A stretch of DNA of 5,017 nucleotides from an uncultured Oscillospiraceae bacterium (GTDB lineage: Bacteria; Bacillota; Clostridia; Oscillospirales; Oscillospiraceae): positions 1-5,017 of the forward strand of contig CAKUCT010000145.1 in assembly GCA_934643765.1 (NCBI GenBank), given 5' to 3'. The notes under the pieces were generated by a model. That model worked only from the letters and a program-made list of their open reading frames with translations. It searched no databases and was not told the origin of the DNA. The translations under genes were made by a program, and so were the position numbers. Position 1 is the stretch's first letter, and each line of letters starts with the position of its first letter. Shown here piece by piece: positions 1 through 5,017 of this stretch.

Positions 1-344
1 AGAACCTTTGCCATCAGCTCGACGGCACCGAGCCTGGTTAGTTGCATCGAAGGCTCCGGCAGAGCCGGGCCGTCCAGCCCGGACTCGCCGTGTACCGACG
101 GTGCGATCATCACATCGGCTGTCAGCGGGTGCGGGCAGCCTTCGGCAATGGGCGCGTCGATGCCGAGCAGGGTACAGATGCGAAGGGCGTTATAGGTTGT
201 TTTTTCAATGGCGACGTTGCCGCTGCAGGACGTGACGGCCAGAATGTCGAACGCGCCGCTGGCGCGGGCCAGCGTCCAGCCGATGGCGTCATCGTGGCCG
301 GGGTCGCCGTCCAGAATCAGGGGGATTTTTTTCAGATCAGACAT
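1..344 (-). CDS. Nucleoside hydrolase (inosine/uridine-preferring type), N-terminal 114 codons, cut by window edge
   Basis: Cytoplasmic enzyme that hydrolyses the N-glycosidic bond of ribonucleosides to base plus ribose. Translating the minus strand from the ATG at 344-342 gives an open frame to base 1. Residues 12-20 read DGDPGHDDA, the calcium- and ribose-binding signature of the IU nucleoside hydrolase family; by alignment with the Crithidia enzyme D14 would be the catalytic base and D18/D19 bind ribose and calcium. SGN at 41-43 and VHGESGLDGP at 84-93 are two further family blocks. Family members are about 310-320 residues, so roughly two thirds lies beyond the left edge. The start is supported by AGGAGG at 349-354, though with only a 4-base gap. 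It follows the nucleoside-type ABC transporter on the same strand after 186 bases, which suggests salvage of imported nucleosides. Family assignment is firm; base preference (purine, pyrimidine or broad) cannot be read from this part. Confidence 0.93.
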   Translation of the reverse strand, partial: MSDLKKIPLILDGDPGHDDAIGWTLARASGAFDILAVTSCSGNVAIEKTTYNALRICTLLGIDAPIAEGCPHPLTADVMIAPSVHGESGLDGPALPEPSMQLTRLGAVELMAKV

Positions 345-348
345 AATG

Positions 349-354
349 CCTCCT
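349..354 (-). promoter_or_regulatory. Ribosome-binding site of the nucleoside hydrolase
   Basis: AGGAGG on the minus strand, a full match to the Shine-Dalgarno core, separated from the ATG at 344 by only four bases (CATT). That gap is shorter than the 7-9 bases seen at the other starts in this window. It fixes the start codon, since no other in-frame ATG lies nearby. A 9-bp hairpin (359-387) ends four bases upstream, so access of the ribosome may depend on that fold. Confidence 0.8.
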
Positions 355-358
355 AAGC

Positions 359-387
359 TGTCAAAAACCTGAGGGGCTTTTTTGACA
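359..387 (-). repeat. Inverted repeat with 9-bp arms just upstream of the hydrolase ribosome-binding site
   Basis: TGTCAAAAA (359-367) is perfectly complementary to TTTTTGACA (379-387), with an 11-base centre that can form two further C-G pairs. In the mRNA this gives a hairpin ending four bases before the AGGAGG. The centre reads GCCCCTCAGG in the transcript; its CCUC could pair with the GAGG of the ribosome-binding site. Two roles are possible: an RNA hairpin that tunes translation, or a DNA operator for a dimeric regulator. There is no U-tract after a GC stem, so it is not a standard terminator. The sequence symmetry is seen directly; the function is inferred. Confidence 0.6.
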
Positions 388-401
388 AATAGCTGCTGCA
401 A

Positions 402-453
402 CTCGCGGCATGTAAGCTTTTCGCATACTATGCGAAAAGCTTACACTGGCGAG
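402..453. repeat. Perfect 17-bp palindrome with one-base centre, extended by an outer 5-bp stem
   Basis: The arm at 411-427 (TGTAAGCTTTTCGCATA) is an exact reverse complement of 429-445, around a single base at 428. An outer stem, CTCGC at 402-406 with GCGAG at 449-453, adds five pairs across a small internal loop (407-410 and 446-448). As RNA it forms a long stable hairpin on either strand. No T-run directly follows on the minus strand, and on the plus strand the nearest one (464-469) is 18 bases away, so it is not a canonical intrinsic terminator. It may be an intercistronic stabiliser or processing hairpin, a REP-like dispersed repeat, or an operator. Confidence 0.75.
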
Positions 454-464
454 ATAAGACGTAT

Positions 465-492
465 TTTTTCGCCGGACATGCTGCCGGAAAAA
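465..492. repeat. Imperfect inverted repeat, T-run and CCGG stem
   Basis: TTTTT at 465-469 and CCGG at 472-475 can pair with AAAAA at 488-492 and CCGG at 484-487, with a two-base bulge (470-471) and an eight-base loop. The order (T side first, A side last, on both strands) is the reverse of an intrinsic terminator. A second possible stem, AAATGAA (490-496) with TTCATTT (504-510), overlaps it by three bases, so the two folds would compete. Weak on its own; noted as part of the hairpin-rich spacer. Confidence 0.35.
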
Positions 493-507
493 TGAATGGA
501 CATTTCA

Positions 508-527
508 TTTCGCCTTGCGGGGCGAAA
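508..527 (-). repeat. Hairpin directly after the second permease stop codon
   Basis: TTTCGCC (508-514) pairs with GGCGAAA (521-527) around a six-base loop, starting three bases after the permease stop codon at 531-533. It could protect the 3' end of the transporter message or slow RNA polymerase. No U-tract follows in the direction of transcription (the next bases read TGAAATGTCC), so termination here is not well supported and read-through into the hydrolase remains plausible. Confidence 0.5.
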
Positions 528-530
528 GGC

Positions 531-1487
531 TTAAAGCTGCGAGGCCGCGTGCTGCTTCTTGATCTTGTTGCGCCGCACCAGTGCAAACACGACAAGGCCG
601 ATGATGGTCACGGCGTAGGGAATCGGGGAGGCCAGGTTCGAATCCAGGCCGCGCGCCGAGAACTTGATGCCGAGCGCCTGTGCAAAGCCGAAGACCAGAC
701 TCGAGAGCATGCCGCCAAGGCACTCGCCGGAGCCCATGGCCTGCGCGGCCAGCGCGATAAAGCCGCGGCCCGCGACCATGTCCAGGCTCCAGCCCTGCGC
801 GTAGGACATCGACATGAACGCGCCGCCGAAGCCTGCCATGAGGCCGGAGTAGGCAATGGCTGTGTACTTGATTTTGAGCACCGACACGCCGACGGAGGCC
901 GCCGCGTTCGGGTTTTCGCCCACGGCGCGGATGTTCATGCCAAGACTCGTCTTATAGAGCATCACGGAGGTCAGGCCGCAGATGATAAAGGCGAGGTAGG
1001 TCAGCAGGCTGTGCCCCGAAAGAACGCCGCCCAGGAACGGAATTTTGTTGATCAGCGGGATGGTGATATTCGAGATACAGAGCGTGGAGGTGATCAGGCC
1101 CGTGGTCGAGGCCATGGCCTTGCCCTCTGTAAGGTTCGTGATGACCTTGCAGAGGAAGAGCGTGCCGCCGGAGCCCATCATGTTGACGGCGATACCGACA
1201 AGGGTAATGTCCGTCTTGAGCTGGAAGGCGAAAAAGCCCATCATCAGGCCCATCAGCGTGCCCATCACGAGCGCGGCGAGCAGGCCCCAGACCCAGCTGC
1301 CGGCATAGTAGCTGACAAGAGAGCCGGTCAGCGCGGCGAACATCATAATGCCCTCAAGACCGATGTTGCAGAAGCCCGCCTTTTCAACGACAATCGCGCC
1401 CAGCGTTGCGAACAGAATCGGCGCCGAGATACGCAGAATTGAGAAGAAGAACTCCGGAGTCAGCAGCATTTTCAGAAAACTAAGCAT
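531..1487 (-). CDS. ABC transporter permease, nucleoside type (YufQ/NupQ-like), 318 aa
   Basis: Inner-membrane permease of the branched-chain amino acid/ribose (BPD_transp_2) class, one of two different subunits that would form the channel of a BMP-dependent nucleoside importer. The protein is strongly hydrophobic, with about eight or more likely membrane spans. Two family blocks are clear: a conserved segment at about 30-46 with N41, G43, E45 and G46 (pattern NIGLEG), and the cytoplasmic loop at 180-200 containing RAVGENPNAA (187-196), which is expected to touch the ATPase. A GRGFIALAA block lies further on. The C-terminus is basic (RRNKIKKQ), consistent with a cytoplasmic end. Length is normal for the family. 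The start at 1487 overlaps the end of the upstream permease by 8 bases and has AGGAGG at 1496-1501, eight bases away, so translation is probably coupled. Family and role are firm; the exact substrate is inferred from neighbours. Confidence 0.93.
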   Translation of the reverse strand: MLSFLKMLLTPEFFFSILRISAPILFATLGAIVVEKAGFCNIGLEGIMMFAALTGSLVSYYAGSWVWGLLAALVMGTLMGLMMGFFAFQLKTDITLVGIAVNMMGSGGTLFLCKVITNLTEGKAMASTTGLITSTLCISNITIPLINKIPFLGGVLSGHSLLTYLAFIICGLTSVMLYKTSLGMNIRAVGENPNAAASVGVSVLKIKYTAIAYSGLMAGFGGAFMSMSYAQGWSLDMVAGRGFIALAAQAMGSGECLGGMLSSLVFGFAQALGIKFSARGLDSNLASPIPYAVTIIGLVVFALVRRNKIKKQHAASQL

Positions 1488-2634
1488 TGACGTTTCCTCC
1501 TTCCTCAGAGGCGCGCTTGCGCGCGAGCTCTTCCTGCGCAGACTTGACGACGAGCTTCTGGCGGTACTTCGACAGGAACTGCTCGGCCGCGAAGAACAGG
1601 AAGATGACGCCCTGGATGATGTCGATCAGCTGCGCCGGAACCTTGGCATACGTTGCCATCAGGTCGCAGCCCTTGGACAGATACGCCATGAAGAACGCCG
1701 CGGGCGGAACGAACCAGGGGTTGTTGCCGGCCAGAATCGCGATCGTAATGCCCGTCCAGCCGTAGCCGGGAAGCGAGCTCCAGGAGAACGTCTTATACCG
1801 GCCGAGCATCTCAATGCCGCCGCCGATACCGGCCAGGAAGCCGCCGAGCAGCTGCGAGAGCACGATGATCAGGCCGACCTTCATGCCGGAGTATTTGGAG
1901 AACGCCTGGTTGATGCCAATCATGCGGATGGCATAACCCCAGCGCGTGCGGTACATGAAAAGACCGCAGAGGATGACCGCAGCGATGGCGGCGATGAAGC
2001 CGACAGAGAGCTTCGAGCCGTCGTCCACCAGCTGCGCGATTTTGGCCGTCTCCAGAAATTCATACGACTGAATCTGGCCCTTGGACTTATCGGCAAGGTA
2101 GGTGTTCAGAACGAACTTGATGAGGTACATGACGATGTAGTTGAGCATCAATGAGCACACCATCTCGCTGACGTCGAGCTTGCTTTTCAGAAGCGCCGGC
2201 AGCAGCATCATCACGCCGACGGAAAGGCCGCCGAGCAAAATCGCAATGATCGGATGGAGCCCCGCCGACATCGGCATGTAGATAGCGACCATGGCGGTGA
2301 CAAACGCGCCGAGCATGATGCCGCCCTCTGCGCCGAGGTTAAACTGGTTGGCGGAGAACATGATGCACACGGAAAGGCCCGTGAAGATGATCGGAATCAT
2401 CGTCGCCAGAATGTCGGTCAGGCGCTTTGTCTCAAAGCGCGTGCCGTTTTTGCCCATACGGAACAGCGGGCCGACGAGCATCTGCTTGAGTGCGTCGCCG
2501 GTGGAGGCGAGCTTGTCAGAGACGCTGTCTCCGTCCGCACTGATGAAGATCAGAAGTGTTGCAACCAGAAGCGCAATGAGGATGGCAAGCAGCCCTCGCA
2601 CAATGGAGAACATGAGTTCACGTTTTTTAGTCAT
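1480..2634 (-). CDS. ABC transporter permease, nucleoside type (YufP/NupP-like), 384 aa
   Basis: The other inner-membrane permease of the importer. A basic N-terminus (MTKKRE) leads into a membrane span at about 9-31. A polar stretch of about 40 residues (33-71), likely outside the membrane, separates it from the next span near 73-94. FNLGAEGG at 98-105 is the conserved block of this permease class and matches the NIGLEG block of the partner permease. A further block, YRTRWGYAIRMIGIN, corresponds to the partner's RAVGENP loop and should be the cytoplasmic ATPase-contact loop. The tail after the last span is long and charged (about 30 residues, rich in K, R and E), longer than the partner's. 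The start at 2634 overlaps the ATPase end by 8 bases and has AGGAGG at 2642-2647. The extra N-terminal span and larger size distinguish it as the YufP-like rather than the YufQ-like subunit. Nucleoside specificity is inferred. Confidence 0.93.
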   Translation of the reverse strand: MTKKRELMFSIVRGLLAILIALLVATLLIFISADGDSVSDKLASTGDALKQMLVGPLFRMGKNGTRFETKRLTDILATMIPIIFTGLSVCIMFSANQFNLGAEGGIMLGAFVTAMVAIYMPMSAGLHPIIAILLGGLSVGVMMLLPALLKSKLDVSEMVCSLMLNYIVMYLIKFVLNTYLADKSKGQIQSYEFLETAKIAQLVDDGSKLSVGFIAAIAAVILCGLFMYRTRWGYAIRMIGINQAFSKYSGMKVGLIIVLSQLLGGFLAGIGGGIEMLGRYKTFSWSSLPGYGWTGITIAILAGNNPWFVPPAAFFMAYLSKGCDLMATYAKVPAQLIDIIQGVIFLFFAAEQFLSKYRQKLVVKSAQEELARKRASEEGGNVNA

Positions 2635-4207
2635 GGCAAACCCTCCTGATCTGCTCGTCTGACTGCTGTTTCAGACCCAGCATGTACTCGCCCATCTGAT
2701 CGTCGGTGAGCGTGGATGTATCTTCAAAATAGGCCGCGATTCTGCCGCCGTGCATGACGATCAGGCTGTCGGACAGCTCCATGACCTCGTTGAGATCTGC
2801 CGAGACCAGCAGCACCGCAATGCCGGAGCGGGAGAGTTCGACGAGCTTTTTGCGGATAAATTCCGTCGCGCCGACGTCGATGCCGCGCGTCGGCTGGTCG
2901 GCCAGAATCAGAACAGGGTCGTTGGAAAATTCTCTTGCCACGACGACCTTCTGAATATTGCCGCCGGAGAGCATGCCGACCTGCTGCTTGCGGGACTTGC
3001 ACAGTACGGTGTATTCCTGAATTAGGCGGTCAGATTCTTCGTGGATGGCCTTCATGTTAAAGAGCGGGCCCTTGTTGAAGCGTTTGTCCGCACAGCGGTC
3101 AGACAGAAGATTTTCTTCGATGCTGGCCGTGCCCGCGATGCCAAAGAGCATGCGGTCCTCCGGCACGAGCGAGACGCCGAGATTGCGGATTTTCTGCTGC
3201 GACAGGCCAAGAATGTTCTCGCCCTCGACCGTAATGGTGCCGGCGTTCGGCGAGTTGAAGCCGAAGAGCATGTCGACCAGTTCCTTCTGGCCGTTGCCCT
3301 CGACACCGGCGATGCCGAGAATTTCACCCTTGCGCACGTCAAAGGAAATTTTGTCGAGCACCTTCTTGTGCCACTCATTGACGTATTCTACATTACGCAC
3401 GCGAAGAACGGTATCGGTCGGCTGCGCCTTGTCCTTTTCCACATTCAGAACAACGTCGCGCCCGACCATCAGCCGGGAAATCTCTTCCTTTGTGACATCG
3501 CAGGTGTTGTAGACGCCCATGGAGCGGCCGCTGCGCATGATGGTCAGCCGGTCGGTGATCTCCATGATTTCGTTCAGCTTGTGGGAGATGAAGACGATGG
3601 TGTAGCCCTGGTTCTTCAGATGGATGAGCTCTTTGAACAGCTCCGTCGTCTCCTGCGTGGTGAGGACGGCGGTCGGCTCGTCGAGAATCAGGATTTTCGC
3701 GCCGCGCACGAGCGCCTTGAGAATCTCAACCTTCTGCTTCATGCCGACGGGGATGTCCATGACTTTGGCCTCCGGCTCCACATGCAGGTTGAAGCGCTCG
3801 GCGTATTCCTTTGTGATCTCGACCGCCTTTGCGTGGTCGATGAAAAGACCCTTGCGCGGCACCATGCCGAGCACCATGTTCTCCGCGACCGTCAGGCTCG
3901 GAACGAGCATGAAGTGCTGGTGCACCATGCCGATGCCGTGCGAGATGGCGACGGACGGGGAGCTCAGGCTGAGCTTTTCTCCGTTGACCCAGATCTCGCC
4001 GCTTGTCGGCTGCTCCAGACCGAAGAGCATTTTCATCAGCGTCGATTTGCCGGCGCCGTTTTCGCCCATCAGCGCGTGAATCTCGCCCTTGCGCAGGAAG
4101 AAGTCCACACCCTGGTTGGCGGCGACGCCGTTGGGATACACTTTTGTGATCCCTTTCATCTGGACGACGTATTCTTCGTCCAAACGGCCTTCTTTTTCGT
4201 CTGGCAT
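2627..4207 (-). CDS. ABC transporter ATP-binding protein with two nucleotide-binding domains (YufO/NupO-like), 526 aa
   Basis: Cytoplasmic ATPase that powers the importer; both nucleotide-binding domains (NBDs) are on one chain, as in RbsA and YufO. NBD1: Walker A GENGAGKST (48-56), Q-loop Q97, Walker B ILILDEPTAVLT (172-183, D176/E177) and switch H209, with a divergent signature around 152-158 (IPVGMKQ). NBD2: divergent Walker A GVEGNGQKEL (301-310, no lysine-serine pair), intact signature LSGGN (413-417), Walker B LILADQPT with Q438 in place of the catalytic glutamate, and A470 in place of the switch histidine. So one composite site (NBD1 Walker A plus NBD2 signature) looks catalytic and the other degenerate, as is usual in this family. 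Length is normal. The start at 4207 has GAGAGG at 4217-4222, nine bases upstream; the next in-frame ATG (residue 17) would cut into the first strand of NBD1. It lies between the binding-protein gene and two permeases. Confidence 0.96.
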   Translation of the reverse strand: MPDEKEGRLDEEYVVQMKGITKVYPNGVAANQGVDFFLRKGEIHALMGENGAGKSTLMKMLFGLEQPTSGEIWVNGEKLSLSSPSVAISHGIGMVHQHFMLVPSLTVAENMVLGMVPRKGLFIDHAKAVEITKEYAERFNLHVEPEAKVMDIPVGMKQKVEILKALVRGAKILILDEPTAVLTTQETTELFKELIHLKNQGYTIVFISHKLNEIMEITDRLTIMRSGRSMGVYNTCDVTKEEISRLMVGRDVVLNVEKDKAQPTDTVLRVRNVEYVNEWHKKVLDKISFDVRKGEILGIAGVEGNGQKELVDMLFGFNSPNAGTITVEGENILGLSQQKIRNLGVSLVPEDRMLFGIAGTASIEENLLSDRCADKRFNKGPLFNMKAIHEESDRLIQEYTVLCKSRKQQVGMLSGGNIQKVVVAREFSNDPVLILADQPTRGIDVGATEFIRKKLVELSRSGIAVLLVSADLNEVMELSDSLIVMHGGRIAAYFEDTSTLTDDQMGEYMLGLKQQSDEQIRRVCHD

Positions 4208-4237
4208 ACGATCAAACCTCTCTTTCTTTCAGAAAAG

Positions 4238-4345
4238 TAAATAAGTAATAGTGAATAAGGAATAAGTGCGATGCCGCGGTGCGCGGCGAGGATGTTCACC
4301 GTGACGCAGCGCCAGACTTCTTCGCTATTCACTATTACTTTTTGC
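4238..4345. mobile_element. MITE-like imperfect inverted repeat with AT-rich ends and GC-rich core (candidate)
   Basis: The 30-base arms 4238-4267 and 4316-4345 match as reverse complements at 24 of 30 positions, including an unbroken 15-bp block (AAGTAATAGTGAATA at 4243-4257 against 4326-4340). The fold can continue inward through GCGATGC (4268-4274) and GCAGCGC (4306-4312) with one mismatch and a three-base bulge. A perfect tandem heptamer GAATAAG occurs at 4253-4266. The AT-rich arms contrast with the GC-rich core and the GC-rich genes on either side. There is no coding capacity. This is consistent with a short non-autonomous element or dispersed intergenic repeat; no target-site duplication is evident, so mobility is an inference. 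It ends about 15 bases before the ATPase ribosome-binding site. Confidence 0.45.
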
Positions 4346-4369
4346 TTGTCATCTGACGCGCCCCGGCGG

Positions 4370-4395
4370 GGGCAGAGGCGGTGAAGCCTCTGCCC
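4370..4395 (-). repeat. GC-rich intercistronic hairpin after the binding-protein gene
   Basis: GGGCAGAGGC (4370-4379) is perfectly complementary to GCCTCTGCCC (4386-4395) around a six-base loop. Further C-G pairs (4362-4367 with 4396-4400) can extend the stem past a small internal loop. It begins about 22 bases after the BMP stop codon. No U-tract follows on the minus strand, so it is not a textbook terminator. Such hairpins after binding-protein genes in ABC operons are known to shield the upstream message from 3' exonucleases, giving more binding protein than membrane components; that role here is inferred from position. Confidence 0.65.
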
Positions 4396-4417
4396 GCGGG
4401 AGCGGAAATATTGTGGA

Positions 4418-5017
4418 TTACGGACGGACAGAATCTCTGAGTTCGGTGGCCAGAGTCTGGTTGGTCAGAGCGGAGTCAACGGTGATCTCGCCGTTGAGGA
4501 TCGCGGTCTGCGCAGCTTCCACAGCGGCCTTGGTCTCAGCGGATGCCAGCTTGTCGAAGTTCTTGTCGGTCACGATGCCGACGCCGCCTTCTGCGATGCC
4601 GAGGTCAACCTGCTGGCCCCAATAGGTGCGGCCTGCGTCCCACTCGTCAAACAGCCAGACGAGGGAGTTGCCGATGTTCTTCAGACCGGAGGTCAGCGTG
4701 ATGGCAGCCAGGTCGGAAGAGAAGGTCAGCTCCTGGTCGGAGTCGACGCCGATGAACCATGCCTTGCCGGTTTCCAGAGCAGCTTCCGCCGCGCCGTTGC
4801 CAGCGTTGCCGGCCACGCCCCAGATGATGTCGCACTTGTTATCGTTGATCATCGACAGGCCATATTCCTTGGCGATGGCGGTATCAACATAGTCGTTGGT
4901 GTAGCGGGTATCGACCTTGATGTCGGGGTTGACGGACTGTGCGCCCTCGATGAAGCCGATCAGGAAGTCGTTGATGACGGGGGAGTCAACGCCGCCGACG
5001 AAGCCGACGACTGCATC
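4418..5017 (-). CDS. BMP family substrate-binding lipoprotein (PnrA/BmpA-like), C-terminal 199 residues, cut by window edge
   Basis: Extracytoplasmic binding protein that presents a nucleoside to the permeases. The frame is open from the right edge (5017, exactly on a codon boundary) to the TAA at 4418-4420. Numbering residues within the fragment, VGFVGGVDSPVINDFLIGF (4-22), DIIWGVAGNAGNG (63-75) and FIGVDSDQE (88-96) are the core blocks of the BMP family; the D92-S-D94-Q95 segment and the AGNAGNG loop line the ligand cleft in related structures. An internal ATG at 4852 is not the start, because conserved family sequence continues upstream of it. The N-terminal half, with the expected signal peptide and lipobox cysteine, is outside the window. 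Full family members are about 330-370 residues. It is the most upstream gene seen and is followed by a hairpin. Family is firm; purine-nucleoside specificity is likely from the family and the downstream hydrolase, but not proven. Confidence 0.94.
   Translation of the reverse strand, partial: DAVVGFVGGVDSPVINDFLIGFIEGAQSVNPDIKVDTRYTNDYVDTAIAKEYGLSMINDNKCDIIWGVAGNAGNGAAEAALETGKAWFIGVDSDQELTFSSDLAAITLTSGLKNIGNSLVWLFDEWDAGRTYWGQQVDLGIAEGGVGIVTDKNFDKLASAETKAAVEAAQTAILNGEITVDSALTNQTLATELRDSVRP

Larger units (their letters stand above)
345..530. other. 186-base hairpin-rich spacer between the second permease and the nucleoside hydrolase
   Basis: This spacer holds no gene. Four separate inverted repeats fill most of it (359-387, 402-453, 465-492, 508-527), and only the last 15 bases before the hydrolase carry the ribosome-binding site. 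I found no clear sigma-A type promoter in the minus direction and no GC stem followed by a U-tract. The layout suggests post-transcriptional uncoupling of the hydrolase from the transporter genes, but a promoter hidden among the repeats cannot be excluded. Confidence 0.55.
4208..4417. other. 210-base spacer between the binding-protein gene and the ATPase gene
   Basis: This spacer holds no gene. In the direction of transcription it contains a GC-rich hairpin (4370-4395) soon after the binding-protein stop, then an AT-ended long inverted repeat (4238-4345), then the ATPase ribosome-binding site (GAGAGG, 4217-4222). I see no convincing promoter or U-tract terminator, so the ATPase and permeases are probably transcribed by read-through from the binding-protein gene, at a lower level. 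Confidence 0.6.

Noticed and set aside
8..356. Plus-strand open frames over the left end
   Set aside because: The minus strand here encodes a nucleoside hydrolase with DGDPGHDDA and VHGESGLDGP motifs, which explains the reading frame; the plus-strand products are shadows.
336..364. A promoter for the hydrolase using TTGACA (359-364) as the -35 box
   Set aside because: With a 17-base gap the -10 box would be TCTGAT at 336-341, inside the second and third codons, so transcription would start after the start codon. TTGACA here is better explained as part of the inverted-repeat arm.
402..470. Intrinsic terminator formed by the 17-bp palindrome
   Set aside because: On the minus strand the stem is followed by TGCCGCGAG, with no T-run. 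On the plus strand the T-run at 464-469 is 18 bases beyond the stem and there is no plus-strand gene to terminate.
492..1442. Plus-strand open frame of about 316 codons opposite the second permease
   Set aside because: The product is low-complexity, rich in H, R, A and D, lacks any family motif, and lies opposite a permease with clear motifs and a good ribosome-binding site. It is a composition shadow.
1348..2154. Plus-strand open frame of about 268 codons spanning the junction of the two permeases
   Set aside because: It is antisense to two real genes and their overlap, has no good ribosome-binding site that I can see, and encodes no recognisable domain.
3041..4240. Long plus-strand open frame (about 399 codons) opposite the ATPase gene
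   Set aside because: It is antisense to a fully conserved ABC ATPase with intact motifs. Its translation is rich in H, R, D and A with no recognisable domain, as expected from the GC-rich third positions of the real gene.
4418..4852. A short 144-residue protein starting at the ATG at 4852
   Set aside because: The same frame continues without a stop to the right edge and carries BMP-family sequence (VGFVGGVDSPVINDF), so this ATG is internal to a longer gene.

Overview
The window holds most of one gene cluster, all read from the minus strand (right to left): a substrate-binding lipoprotein of the BMP family (3' part only), an ABC ATPase with two nucleotide-binding domains, two multi-pass permeases of the RbsC/YufP-YufQ type, and the first 114 codons of an inosine/uridine-type nucleoside hydrolase that runs off the left edge. 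No RNA gene, CRISPR array, transposase or plus-strand gene can be supported.

The organism is probably a moderately GC-rich member of the Firmicutes, most likely a gut Clostridia of the Oscillospiraceae type. This is inferred from strong AGGAGG ribosome-binding sites, GC-rich third codon positions, a BMP-NupOPQ-like gene order, and an AT-rich inverted repeat in an otherwise GC-rich intergenic region. No single marker gene settles the taxonomy.

Layout, in transcription order. The BMP protein ends at 4418. A 210-base spacer follows (4208-4417), with a GC-rich hairpin and a ~108-base imperfect inverted repeat that looks like a small mobile or MITE-like element. The ATPase (4207-2627) overlaps permease 1 (2634-1480) by 8 bases, and permease 1 overlaps permease 2 (1487-531) by 8 bases, so these three are translationally coupled. 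A 186-base spacer (345-530) follows. It is crowded with inverted repeats, including a perfect 17-bp palindrome with a single central base and a 9-bp hairpin just before the next ribosome-binding site. The nucleoside hydrolase starts at 344.

Taken together the cluster reads as nucleoside uptake plus salvage. The BMP protein captures a nucleoside outside the membrane, the two permeases and the dual-domain ATPase import it, and the hydrolase splits it to free base and ribose. The genes belong to known families. The less explained parts are the two intergenic regions, whose hairpins may set different expression levels for the binding protein, the transporter core and the hydrolase.
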